This document shows positions 22,753 through 35,445 of a stretch of DNA of 64,000 nt, in pieces. The DNA comes from Cercis canadensis (taxonomy: Eukaryota > Streptophyta > Magnoliopsida > Fabales > Fabaceae). The stretch lies in contig QAOA01006911.1 of the NCBI GenBank assembly GCA_003255065.1, positions 119,295-183,294 of the forward strand. Reading direction: 5' to 3'. Both the position numbers and the translations under genes were made by a program. Positions within the stretch are counted from its first letter, which is position 1, and every line of letters starts with the position of its first letter. The notes below the pieces were generated by a model, which saw only the letters and a list, made by a program, of their open reading frames with translations, made no database searches and was not told the origin of the DNA.

Positions 22753-23711
22753 TTAATTTTTTAATAATTTATTATTCTAATTAAATTCACTTAACATTTT
22801 TTAAAAAAATTGACTCAAATTTAACTAAACTCTCAAATAAGAATTTAGTGAGATATTTTTTATGAGTACTAAGATTGAACCTTTGAAATCATTGTAACTA
22901 ACCACTAGGACAAAGGAAGAAGTGGTATAAAAAGTACTTCTCTGAGAGAGAAAACATTTTATTATAGTGTTGTTGATGTAATGATAGTGTAGAATAATCT
23001 AATGATATTGGATTAAAATAAAAGGTAGTTTCAAGATTAAAAACGAAAACTTGTTATTCCATGATGTTATCTAGGTTTTGGATTTTGAGGTGTTGATGAT
23101 TGCAGCTTTAATCTAAACAATTGCAAAGGCTTAAAATATCTAGAAAGACAAATATTTGAACAAACAGATAGTGACGCCCAACCATGTATGAATTGGCACA
23201 TGGACGTGTCAAACTCAATGCATAAAGTAGCATTGAAAGGAACTTGGTACTTGTGAACAATTATAATATAGTTAAGTGGTAAAAGGCAAGCAGCCGCACT
23301 TCACCATACATGCAACTTTTATTTTCTCTTCTTCTTTTCGCCAAACACCACATGATTTTTTTTTTACTTTTACTTTTAAAATTATTTGACTAAAGCTTTC
23401 ATTTTATAATTTAAGAATATTTAACTTAAAATGACAACTTTTAAAGCCGGAAACAATTTCATTGAGCCAAAACCTATCATCAAATACCACATGATTTATT
23501 ATAAGAATAATATTATTTACAAATTATTTAATTTAATTTTATATTATTTTATATTATATTATAGTTGTATAATCTCAATCATACAATCTTAGTGTGAGAC
23601 ATATATGACATTTGTTATGGCAATATATATTGACTTAGATCATCACATTTATATTGCTACTGCATTACTCATACTGAAAATATTGTTGAAATTATTCAAT
23701 AGTGATTATTT

Positions 23712-23745
<34 letters not shown>

Positions 23746-24533
23746 NTCCTTTTAGAAAGAAAAAATTCCACTAATTAAATTCTTCCCTTTATTCAATTAG
23801 TATTTTTGTTTCTCTTATAATAATAGATACTTAGTTATGAAGAAACCAGAGTAAAAGAATTAAAGAAACGATAAAAGAGGGTTATAAAAGAAACCAGAGT
23901 ATTGTTAGGGAATATCGTGTAATAACTTGAGGCTTTAATTGTTCCACTCCACAAATACTCTATACTTTCCTTTGCAGAAATAGAAAAGCACATATATCAA
24001 TCATATATTCTTTCTATTTTTCCATTATTGATGATTTTTATTTTATTCCCTTTTTTTTCACTAAAAAAGAAAGCGATTAATTTTCAATATTTCCACCCAA
24101 ATCCCGCCACCCATTTTTGACGGCCTACTCAAATACTCACGCTCTCATCTTCGGAGTTCTGAAGCCCATTTCTTTCTTTCAACAAGCAAACTGTCACGTG
24201 TCTCTCACTCTCCTTTTAGCGCGTAACTGTGGCGTCTTCGTCGTCGTTCTACCACTTCAATAACGGAGGTCAACATAAGGCTTAGCATCAACACTTTAGT
24301 TTACGGTAAATAGCAACAACACTTCAAACATCTATAGTAACTAAGATCAAAAATGATTTTTTCCTTTTCTTTTGTTTTCTATGTTGGCTAATCACGCGAA
24401 CTTTTCATTCTTTTGCGGCATTTTCGCTAACACGTTTTTTCATTATTTGGATTAGCCCCCTAATACTCTGTTTCTATCTTTCACTTTCTCTGCATATCCA
24501 TGGTCTGAGAATCGCCCCCATCAAATAAAAAAT

Positions 24534-27500
24534 ATGGCTTTATTCAAATTCAATTCGATTCTCAGCCTTTTCGTGCTCTTTCCTTGTTTATTTGGGCTCT
24601 GCTGTACAGATGATCAACTCGGTACTGATGATACCTTTACTGTTTCCAGCTTCCGCTATCCTCAGACTACCCTCAGGCCCTTTGATTTGCGGTACATCAG
24701 AGGTGGGTGAGCTAATTGGCACTGGCCCTTTTGTGTATTTGATTGATTTCTTCTGTTCTTATTCTTCATGTAGCATTATTGGATGTGAAGTCTATTTGGT
24801 CACAATTGAATTATGGAGTAATGGGATACTAATTGCTGTTTCCGTTTATCTATTTTCTTTGTTGTTTTCGGGGAATCAACTTTATGTTTTCTTTTGATAT
24901 TAATTTGGTCTGGAATTAGCGTCATCGTATTCAATAATTCTAGTTCTCCAATGGGTTACAGTCATAATTATGGAAAAAGCATAATTTGTACAAAATGATA
25001 CGGTGTAGTCTTATTTGATTTTGGGGTTCTCATTTATTCTCTTGATTGTGATGTATTGAATTTTGCTTTGATGACAAATTGCCGTTCTTCTATTAGCAGT
25101 TTTATGGTAGGTAATGAGTGAGTTATTGAGCTGTCTCATTTCAGGCCTCCTTCTGTATCTTACTTGTCTCTTGTTGTTTTCCCTTGTTCCAGTTGATTTG
25201 CCGCAGTGGTTTTCTGCAGTGTCTATAGCATTGAACTCAGATGTAGACCTTGTAAGTATGTTTATAATCTCGTTCCAGAATACTGGTTCATGTATGAAGT
25301 AACAATTTACATGATATAGTAGTCTTATAGCATTCCAAATTTTCTTCCTTTATTAATCTGTTAAAGTTGTTTTTATTTTCCATATTGTTTTATTGTTGGT
25401 TGTGCTAGAGATTCTGATTTCATGATACCAGCTTTCTATTTAATTTGCTCTCAGGTGTTTGCTTCCCTCATCTGTTCATAAATACATATTTTCAGGATGC
25501 TGCTAGGGTTGAAAGAGTTCCAAAAAGCTCACTGCCAATAATATGCTTTAGAGATGGCAGCCCTCCACTACCAGATGCCTTAAACACTTCTCTGAAAGAT
25601 TCAGCCATCTCAGGTACAATAATATGTTTTCTTTATTTCCTTTCATTGTATTTAGTTTTGAATCACTTTGACAATACTTGCTCACTTGTTCTCCCTCACC
25701 TTCAATCTCCCTTTTGAAAAGAAAAAGGTTAATAAATAAACAAATACTGGAGAAGGTTTTCTTAAACTGTTCAGTGCCGATGACCCTTTGTAATTCCTTT
25801 TTTTTTTCATCCTTTTCCTTTAAGGAATAAACGGTCTTGATGTGGAGCAGTGCTTTCCCATGCAGAAAAATATAACTATGAAATTGACAAATGAACAGGT
25901 ATTGTTTTAGTTCCTTTTACTTGCAGCAATACTTTATTTGCTACTAATATTATATCTTCGAGAGTGTCTCTTTAATGACATGAAAGTGTCTGCCTTGATA
26001 TTAAAATGCCCATATTACTTGTGCGGAAGGGTTAGTTCACAAGTGATTTGCTTAGTGTTCTTTTATAATATATCGACAGAAAACATAACAATATATCATT
26101 CAGATATCTCCAGGTGTTTGGTACATCGGTCTTTTCAATGGCATTGGCGCTACAAGGACACAGTCAAAGATGGTATGGTTTATAGTCCAAATATCCCAAC
26201 TGTTTTTTATTGCCTGTTTCGACTGTTTGCTAAACTTTGATCCTTTCTTTTTATGCATTTGTGTGCCAAAAGGGAAGCTATAATGTTGCTGCGTTTACAA
26301 CCTTTTCACATTGCAGTGCATAATTAAATTTTTTTCTTGTTTGATTTCTGTATTGATGCTGGTAATGTCTTTTTTTTTTTTTTTTTNTTTTTTTTTTATT
26401 GTAATTGTTAATATTATAATTACTAATCAATATTATTGTGATCAAAGTCTTCTACAATAATAATAATATTATTCTTGTTGTGGCTGTCATAATTTTTATG
26501 AACACATCCATATGCAAAACTTATATTTAGATGGAGGCTTAATTGACTTAGTACCTGTAGATAGATAGACCATTGGTCAATAATTGATTGTTACAGTAAA
26601 AATCTACAGAAGGCCTGGAGTTTGTGCTTGAAGTTGATATCTGGTTAACTAAGCTAAGTGATTTTGTTCCTAATCTTAACTGAGCATTTGACTCAAAGTT
26701 GATTGTCTAATCATGGCTGTCAGATTGAATACGACCACAAAAATTTTGCGTGTTTTTTTTTTCCATTTTCCTTTATTTTTTTGCTCCAACTCATGCTATC
26801 CCTCTTTAAAAGGGTATCCATGCATTAGTCACAAGTAATGATAACAACAGCTACTGCCCTGTCTGTACAGATTGTACGAGGTCCATCATATTCAGTCAGT
26901 GCCAATGTAAGTGTAGAAGCATGCACAAATTCAATAATGCGGGGGGAGTTCTGCAACAGTACAGTCCGTCCACTTTCATGCACAGCATCTAATGCCCAGA
27001 ATGCTTCCAGTGCAACAGCAAGCAAGCCAATGATGGGAAGTGTAATGTACTGCAGAAATAACTATGAAAGTTTATGTGTTCAGGAGGGTGTACCAAATTT
27101 ATACTCCTTGGATATAATGAATGTGGCTGAAGAGCTGACAATTACAGCTGCAAATGTCAGATTCAATTCTACACCTTCAAATAATACTCCCGGTGCAAAT
27201 GATGTTAATCTAATGTGTTTTGTTCGTCATGGTGCCATGCCTTCAGCGTCTTTGCATGATTATTCCAGTAATTTAAATAAAGCTCCGCTGGTTATTCGCT
27301 CACCACTAATTGGTCGTTGGTACATTAGTATATTGCCAACTAATCTTACAAAAAAATTGGGAGAGACTCTGGAAAGTGATTTAAGAGTTTGCTATTCTTT
27401 GGAATCACAAGTGCTTGAATGCCCATTTGGGAAAGCTGGACCAAATTGTACAATGGAAAGCTACATACTTCAGGTGGGATTGTTGGTAAATTGTACCTTT

Positions 27501-30500
27501 GTCGTTGTTTTCTTTTTGTGTTGTTATTGTCTCTTTATGTGATTTTTTTAAAAATCTAAATTGTTGTCAGTCTGATATGCTTGACTAAGAAATTTTCACT
27601 CAAAAGTCATAAATGTGAAAGGTAGAATGGATTATATGGTTACATGCACTCATATCTTGACAGTTAGACAAATATCACATAAAGGTCAGAAAGGATAATA
27701 TATTATACTATTGAGTTATAAACATCTGAAATGTACAATTTTGGAACCTGTCAAGTCTATAGTATGTAGAAACAGTAATGTACCGAATCCCACTGCAGGC
27801 AAATGCATGGTATCATATGTATGGTGCTCGAGTCCTGGGAGTTCCACTTCTTGACTCCCTTGCTGGGATAAACTGGATTTGCTATCATAGACCTTTGAGA
27901 TTTGAACTATTTTATGCTCAATGCTGAAAATTAAGGATTAAAAAACATGTTCAACATTTTAATATTAAGCTTATAGAAATTAAGATATTGGCATGGAGAG
28001 GTTACAACATGCAAAAAGAATGATGTTATTAATGTAGGTTTTTTCCTGGTTCTTGACATAAAATAACATTCAGGAACACCTTTTTGTAGCACTTATATGC
28101 CTTGATGCTTGAAGAAATTTACTCTCAGGAATAAGTTATTGACAAGATGAGAATGCTTGTCTGCAGACAGTTCTAAGGAGTGGTTCAACCCCCTTTGAAT
28201 CATATTATTTACCAGTTGGTGGAGAAGTGTCCTTCGATTCAGCCAATTTCCCTCTTGAGCCACTTTTAAGCAACTCATCATACGGTGGAGAACTTGATAA
28301 CATTTGGACTTACTTTCTTTTGGACATTCCACGTGGTGCAGCTGGAGGTAATATTCATATACGACTATCGTCCAATGTGAAGGTCAGTTATGAAGTATAT
28401 GCTAGATTTGGTGGATTACCATCCATTGATAGCTGGGATTATTATTATGCTAACAAGACAAGGAGGAGTGATCAATCTATGTTCTTTATGTTATATGATT
28501 CAAGCGACGACAAGGTTGATTTTTACATTATATATGCTAGAGAAGGAACTTGGGGTTTTGGTCTAAGACATCTTAATACCGGCACTACTACATCCAAAGG
28601 TCAGACCATCATGTCTCTTTCACTTGAACGATGCCCGAAACGATGCTCCTCTCATGGGAGCTGCAAATTTTCTTTTGATGCTAGTGGATTGACGTCATAC
28701 AGGTTTTTGTTGAACCCCCCCCCCCNCCCCCCCCCCCCTTTTTTTTTTTCCTTTTAATTAATCTGGTCTGTTTAAACTTCATTTGTTTTCTTATATTTGC
28801 TGGACAAGAACTGTGGAATTTGTCGGTAATGACCGACTCATCATAAAAAGAATCAGATGCTAAATTTTGGAGTTTCAAGATTGCATATTTAGTATTTGTT
28901 CCCCAACTTCTCGGGAATTTCCCTAATTTAGATTTTTATTTATTGGCCTCAGCTTCTGCTCTTGTGACCGAAACCATGGAGGCTTTGACTGTAGCATTGA
29001 AATTGTAACACATCAAGGTGATTGTTCATTTCAGAATCTCCAATAAGGAGCATGGACATTGGATTAACTCTCTAAATTTTTTAGAGTTGAAAGCCAAATA
29101 TACTTTCTAGAGTGCTTCTCTTCAGTTTGACAAAAATGCACAGTTGCTATCGAATTTATATTTCAGATATGCTGTAAGATATTTTCCCCCTTAATCCATT
29201 TGTTGAAAATTTGTGTAGGGCATATACGACAGTCAATTTTTCTTATTGCGTCAAACACTGTAGCCATACTTCCTGCATATTGGGCCCTCCGGCAGAAGGT
29301 GATTCTTTAATTTAGATTGAAAAACTGTTTAGGATTCTGAAATGAAGGGCTAAGACTGTAAGATGTGAGAAACCTTTATTGAATCTGGAAAAACTGGCTC
29401 CAGTCTTCCCCATTAATTGGTGGTATCATGAGCTATCTACTTGCTTACAGGAATTGACCTTCTGGATTCATCCTGAATCTATTTACACTTGTATATAAAC
29501 CTACACATCAAATGAATAACAAGAAAGAATTTGAGAAAACTAAATTAACAGTAGATGAGATGAGGCGAGCAATTCTGAATCTCAAGGGTCATGAATGCTG
29601 AGATCAAATAATCTAAGGAGTGATTTTATGTTAACTCAGACAGCATTACAGCTCTGGTGGTGGACAGGAGCTAACCCTGTTTCCTGACAATAAATTTTGG
29701 CACATCATATAGCTTTTGTACTGTTAATGAAACATTTTCTTTCTTTATGCAGGCATTGGCAGAATGGATTTTGTTCACGTCCAGTGGAATTGCCAGTGGA
29801 CTATATCATGCTTGTGATGTAGGCACCTGGTGTGCATTGAGCTACAATGTCTTACAGGTTAGAGTCCTTCCTCCAGTGTTCTCTCTCACTCTCACTCTCT
29901 GTTAAAGAAGGGAAAACAAAATTATGAGAAGTAGAAATCTTAGATGGGATTGAGGAAGGTAATCTGTCTTCAATATAGCTGTTACAAGCTTTAGTGAGCC
30001 TGTTTAGTTTGACGGCTTCATGGGATTTCTGTTCCTAATGGGATGATTTATGCTTTGAATAAACTAGCCTCTGGTGTCTATCACGGTTAGCTAGTTAATG
30101 TCCTCACTTGAGAATCAAGTGGCTTTCTTAAAGGACTCTGAGATGTAAAATACAATTTAATATAGTGTGGCTTTACTTATGTTTCTAGGAATGTAATCTC
30201 TCGTGTTTAGTTTGAGAGATTAAAGTGACTTTGCATAATTTTTCAGTTCATGGACTTCTGGCTCTCTTTCATGGCTGTTATTAGCACTTTTTTCTACCTA
30301 GCTACCATTGATGAAGTATATAAGAGGGCAATTCACACAGCTGTTGCTATCCTTACGGCCCTGATGGCTTATACTCAGGCAACCAGGTATATTAAACTAA
30401 TAGACAGTTTTTATGTATAATTAAATTAATACGTTAAATTACCACTAGCTATTTATCTATGCTAAATTATGCAGGTCTTCCAATATTGTTCTTGTGATAG

Positions 30501-31288
30501 TGATTGGGGCTCTTGGTCTTATTATTGGATGGTTGATAGAGATCTCAACAAAGTATAGGTCACTTTCCTTTTCAATTGGATTTTCACTAAATTTCAGTAA
30601 CAGGTGAGTTTTCTATGCTTAAATAATTTTTTTTGAGAACATCATATCGATTTAAAGACAATATAATAGTACTATGCATAAACTACATGCATAGAACAAA
30701 CAGTTAATGCTTTACTTTCACCAATTCTTAGAAGAGGGTTAGCATTAACAGGTTTCTCCATAGCTAAGTCAAATCTCATTTAGGATAACAACATTTTTAG
30801 GCGTCTTCAAAAGTGGACCTTGTCATATACTGTATTCATTGCCTGGTCATAGTTTCATGCCCTTCATAGTACTAAAAGTTGGAACGATGAATGTTCACTG
30901 CAGCTGGCAAACAATAAAGCGATGGAGCTGTAATATTGTCAAGACACTTCTAAGACGGTTCCGCTGGTATTTTGCGCTTGCTGGTTTTGCAGCACTGGCC
31001 ATGGCAGCAATAAGCTGGACACTTGAAACCAGTGAAACCTACTGGTTTTGGCATAGGTATTACAAGATTATAACTCTCTCGCCCTTTCTCTCTCTCTCTA
31101 TCAATCTATCTCCGTGTCTTATATTTGCTTTTCTAAATTTTTTATACAGTGTTTGGCATATTACAATATACATATCTTCCTTCTTCTTCCTTTGTTCAAA
31201 AGTAAATATTCTCAGTAGTGAGAATCAGCTGCCTACAAGTGGAAACTATGCATTGACTCGTCAGGACTCATTTCCAAGAAGTAACTAA
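24534..31288 (+). CDS. TMEM8/PGAP6-like membrane protein with EGF-like motif
   Basis: Fourteen exons join in frame to 812 aa: 24534-24702, 25193-25251, 25496-25613, 25825-25898, 26104-26172, 26871-27473, 28167-28702, 28953-29017, 29219-29298, 29753-29857, 30247-30386, 30475-30603, 30904-31056 and 31150-31288. Residues 1-23 form a signal peptide. The long N-terminal part (about 1-515) looks extracellular, with many N-glycosylation sequons. An EGF-like cysteine cluster follows (RCPKRCSSHGSC ... FCSCDRNHGGFDCS), split by an intron. The C-terminal 240 residues hold several membrane segments with SGLYHACD and HSVWH, matching the S-x3-H and H-x3-H motifs of the CREST superfamily of membrane hydrolases, to which TMEM8/PGAP6 belong. 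PGAP6 is a GPI-specific phospholipase A2 in animals; the plant substrate is inferred at best. A two-codon uORF (ATG GTC TGA, 24500-24508) precedes the start. A poly-C run with an N lies just inside intron 7. Confidence 0.9.
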
Positions 31289-31561
31289 AGAATGTATATG
31301 GAAGGGGAAGAAGTGGGTGTAAAAAGGGGGGAGGGGTGGAAACTCGTCAGGAGCAAATTTTGATGCCAAATTAGATATTTGACACTGATCAAGCAAAGCA
31401 GTCTGTTGTATATTCTTTCCTCCTTAAGGTTTGCTGCTGCTATTCTTTAGGATATTTTGCCATAAATGTCACTGTGGGAAGGTAGGAGAAAGAATTAAAC
31501 AAGGCATAAATACAGTGATAGAAAACAAGGCTAAAGTGGCTTTGATAATATGATTAGAACT

Positions 31562-31993
31562 TTAAAATATAAATTGCTTTTGAATTGTATTTTATATAGA
31601 TTTTTTATGATAATGCAAATCAAGTTAACTTCAGTGATCTTATTAGCTGTCTCATGGCTGGTTTTGCATTGTCGTGTGGAAGTATTTGTGCTTATTTTAA
31701 GTACCAAAAGGTGCAAAAATTAAAATTAGGTATGGTAATTGTACTACAAGCAACTTTTAACAACTAGCTTATGCACCTTAAAATATAAATTGCTTTTGAA
31801 TTGTATTTTATATAGATTTTTTATGATAATGCAAATCAAGTTAACTTCAGTGATCTTATTAGCTGTCTCATGGCTGATTTTGCATTGTCGTGTGGAAGCA
31901 TTTGTGCTTATTTTAAGTACCAAAAGGTGCAAATATTAAAATTAGGTATGGTAATTGTACTACAAGCAACTTTTAACAACTAGCTTATGCATC
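31562..31993. repeat. 216-bp tandem duplication
   Basis: 31562-31777 and 31778-31993 are head-to-tail copies with only a few substitutions (for example CTGGTT/CTGATT, GAAGTATT/GAAGCATT and CAAAAATT/CAAATATT). Unlike the other duplications in the window, no N lies at the junction. It is therefore more likely a genuine recent tandem event in the 3' flank of the TMEM8-like gene. Confidence 0.9.
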
Positions 31994-32489
31994 TTATTAT
32001 ATATGCTTACTTTGATGTACTTTATAAAACTACTTGAGCCTAAATGATAAATTTATCCTTTTTACTTAAAAACAAATTATAAAAGAAACCAAACACTATA
32101 AGTAACTTATTAAAAGTAATAATATAGCAGTATAGCAATCAAATTTCCATTTAATAGAATACAAGTTTTCCTCCTCACGTGTCACATTTTCCCAAGAAGA
32201 ATAAGAAAAAGAAATACTCAAGCAAAGATAGCCTAGAACTTATCTTTTGGGAACTAAGCTCCCTAATTCCTATACACAAGCCAAAACTCTATGAACAAGT
32301 TCCACAAATTATGAATTGTATCAACCAGCGCATGCAACTCTGGATCTACTTGGACCCTCCCAGATGCTCATATTTCTTGATCATTATATAACAGATCGAT
32401 TTGCACGTGGTGTGGCGATGGATTGCTAATTTGCATTCCTTGATGCAAGTATGCTCCCCTAGGGCCTAAGATGCTGCCTTTCACCCTTC
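31994..32489. other. Convergent intergenic spacer
   Basis: AT-rich spacer where the TMEM8-like gene (+) and the CRCK gene (-) converge. It probably includes 3' untranslated sequence of the kinase gene. No other feature is seen. Confidence 0.5.
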
Positions 32490-34967
32490 TCAATCTCTTA
32501 TTGAAGCACTCCTTTGTGAAGTGGAGGAATATGAATGTAACTCTGAGGCTGCATGCTCTCTGTAATCCTTGCGGATGGTCCAAAGGATCTCAGCACATTT
32601 CTTCATGCTAGGTCTGCTTTGTCTTCGAGGAGCCAAACACTGCAAGGCTAGTTCAAGTATCCTCTCTAGGGCCAGAGTATTTGCTGTAGTAGGATCTAGT
32701 CTCGGGTCCAAGACTGAGATGGCATTTCCGTCACTAAACCTCTTCATAGCCTGCAATTATAAAACCTAGGTCACATTAAAGAAACAAACTTTTCATCTTA
32801 CCTTTATTAAATCACAATCACATACAACTCAAAATCACCCATAGACTAGGAAGGTGGGATCCTGATTAAGAGGTGCTAAACTGCTGAGGAAAATCGATTA
32901 CTGTGGAATTTTCTTTTTGGGGAATCAAACTATTGAAAATGATTGAGCATTGCCAAGATGAATAATAAAGAGGGAAAAGGAAACTCACCCACTTTGCAGT
33001 TATTCGCTCCTTAAGTTCAAGTTTTGGTTCAATGGGACGTCTGCCTGTAATTAGTTCAACAAGCAAAACGCCAAATGAATAAACATCACTCTTCTGAGTT
33101 AGTTGATAAGTTTTCAGGTATTCAGGATCCAAGTAGCCAGCAGTTCCTTTAACTTGGGTGGATATATGTGTCACACCGGAATCACTATCAGGCGCTTGCC
33201 TTGCAAAACCAAAGTCAGCTACCTTAGCTCGGACGTTTTCTGTGAGAAGAATGTTGGAAGATTTTATGTCTCTATGAATGATAGGATGATCTGCAAAGGA
33301 AATAAATACGATGTACTAGTTAAATCTTCTGGTGCATCCTTTATCATCAGGGACAAACAACTTCAAAGTTTGCCATGACTGAAAAAATGATTTAAAGAGT
33401 ATATACCCATATACATATGAAGATATGTGATAGCATGGGCCACATCAATTGCAATGTCTAGCCGAGAAGCAAGATCCAGAATGCTGCCATGAATGCCTGC
33501 AATAATCCTTGCTCATGTTATATTCTATGTACTAGCTAGAAGTTCATGCGCATGGCAAGGACAAATCACACACTCACACCCACATGGAATAAATAAAAAG
33601 TCACAGAAAGACACTCACAATCTAAATGTTCTCTTAGGGTTCCATTGGGAACATACTCCACGACAACAATTTTTTCATCTCCTTCCTCCAAAAATCCATA
33701 GAACTTCACCAAATTCAAATGTTCTACCCGTGATAGTGTTTGGATCTCACTTTGGAATTCTACGCCCAAATGCTTCTCATATACACTCTGCAAAGCAAGG
33801 GAATTAACCAAGAACTTTTGAGTGTTTATATCACAATAACATTCTCAATCCATGTAAATGGTGACATAACCAAGCAGAAAAATAGGCTAAAACAATCATT
33901 CAACCTTCTTAGCACGCTTCACTGCCACAACAGTTCCATCCTGGAGTTTAACCTTGTAGACTGTCCCAAAACCACCTTGGCCAATCTTGAAAGCAGGGGA
34001 GAAGTTCCTTGTAGCTTGGAAGATTTCCTCCATGGTGAATCTCACACTGCTAGGATCGTAGTCCTGGGTTGAGTAAGATGAACTGATACTGGCACGTGGT
34101 CTCCTACTACCAGCTCCCGAAGCATCCGACACAACTAAGAACCAAAATAACATTACCTAACACAGCACTTGAAATCTGATAGATATACAGATGCTAAAAG
34201 TTTAAGAAAACTCCAAAAACTAGTGACCTAAATGCAAGGCATTGACTACCAATTAAGCAATTCTTGGCTTTGAGAAAGTTCAATCATTTCAAATGTTAAC
34301 CTGCAGAGAACACAAACACATGGGGTACAGAGAGGAGGAGGGAGGGGAATAGCATTTTTCTTTTCATGCCTAAGGCAAAATCTAAGATTTTGAGAACTGG
34401 GTCTTTAAGACTTACTCGTCCAATCGTCAAAATTCATAAGCTGGATCAAGCTAGGATTGTTAAGTTGTACTACCTCAAGTAGGTTCAGTTGATTATTAAA
34501 GCAAAATTCCAAAATTCAATTTTCTTTGCATTTTCTACCATTTTCTCAGCAACCAAACAGTATCTACGGCATAAAAGGCAAACTCCTAGATGCATAAGAT
34601 CAAACTTCAGAAACTGAATTCATATCCGAGATCCGAAACACATAGAAACAAGGAAGCTCACACGCGCATTCTCCACCACAAACAGCCACCCAAAAAGGAA
34701 GAAAGATAAGGAAATCAAACTACCGGAAGGAGGTTCAGACTCCACGAAGCTCTTGGAGTTGTTTGTCTCCGGCGGGGTGAAGCAAGCAACGAAAATCCCG
34801 ACCACTGACCTGGCGGCGGCAGCCACCGGGTTCCGGCCCGAGTTTGACTTGACAGTGCTGACCTCGGAAGAGACATAGCTGGGGGAGTAGGCGAAGCGGT
34901 TCGGCGTGCTTCGGGGGCCGTCGGAGCTGGAATTCCGGCGGCGGGCATATGAAGTTGGGCTTTTCAT
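32490..34967 (-). CDS. CRCK2: Calmodulin-binding receptor-like cytoplasmic kinase (CRCK2-like)
   Basis: Six exons give 431 aa: 34724-34967, 33905-34134, 33619-33787, 33407-33496, 32989-33290 and 32490-32750. All junctions are GT..AG and in frame. There is no signal peptide or membrane span. The N-terminal 115 residues are Ser/Arg-rich. The kinase domain shows [10 protein letters not shown] (about 133-142), the VAVK lysine at 154, HRDIKSSN with catalytic Asp252, DFG at 270-272 and GYLDPEY. It is an RD kinase with all key residues. The start MKSPTSY and the segment around VKRAKK...YEKHLGVEF match CRCK proteins, where calmodulin binds near kinase subdomain II. The closest relatives I recall are CRCK1 and CRCK2. 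A role in calcium-linked stress signalling is inferred from the family. Confidence 0.9.
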
Positions 34968-35250
34968 TTGACGGAGAGAATTGGCGGGTAGCTGTAAGAA
35001 GAGTACGTCGTCAACTATAGAAAAGAGCGAAGACTTTGATTTTTTAGTAATAATTAAAAAAGCGGGTGACGCTATCGTGCACCGCGGTAGTTACGCTTGA
35101 TGCATGAACCAAATTTGGTGCAAGATAGTAACGACTAGTCGGTCAGACTAGAGGTACAATTGTAACAATTGTATACATTTCTTTTTTGGTACACAGCAAT
35201 GGTAATATACACTTTAGGATCTATGTGCCATTGTAACTTTTAGTGACTTG
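34968..35250. other. CRCK promoter side
   Basis: Short upstream region of the CRCK gene. No clear TATA box or element was recognised. Confidence 0.4.
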
Positions 35251-35445
35251 TTTTTTTTTGTTGCCACTCTTGAGTTTAAACACAAACTCACAAGGTGATT
35301 CATACATCTTTGGTATGAGACTAATTCTTACTTGAGTTTCGATATGCCGCGGCCACTAGTGCTTCTAGGAGAGTTTAAACTTCTTACATTATTTTAAGAT
35401 TCATCACACATAAAACTCAATCTGCCAATTGAGCCACACTAGATG
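35251..35445 (-). mobile_element. tRNA-derived SINE, minus strand
   Basis: On the minus strand an A-box-like TGGCTCAATTGG (35425-35436) is followed by a degraded B box GTTTAAACTC (35371-35380), a body, and an A tail (T run at 35251-35259). Part of the body (TTAGTCTCATACCAAAG) resembles TTAGTCTTATATCCAAA in the SINE at 16614-16804, so the two may be related families. Confidence 0.65.

Larger units (their letters stand above)
20449..24533. other. Repeat-rich spacer between SYP7 and TMEM8-like genes
   Basis: No conserved gene is present. The left edge is the 5' flank of the SYP7 gene. SINE-like fragments occur at 20765-20872, 21102-21202, 21429-21510 and 22660-22752. A T run with one N lies at 23714-23750. 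The right end (24110-24530) is the promoter and leader side of the TMEM8-like gene, with a CACGTG G-box at about 24195-24200. Confidence 0.6.
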
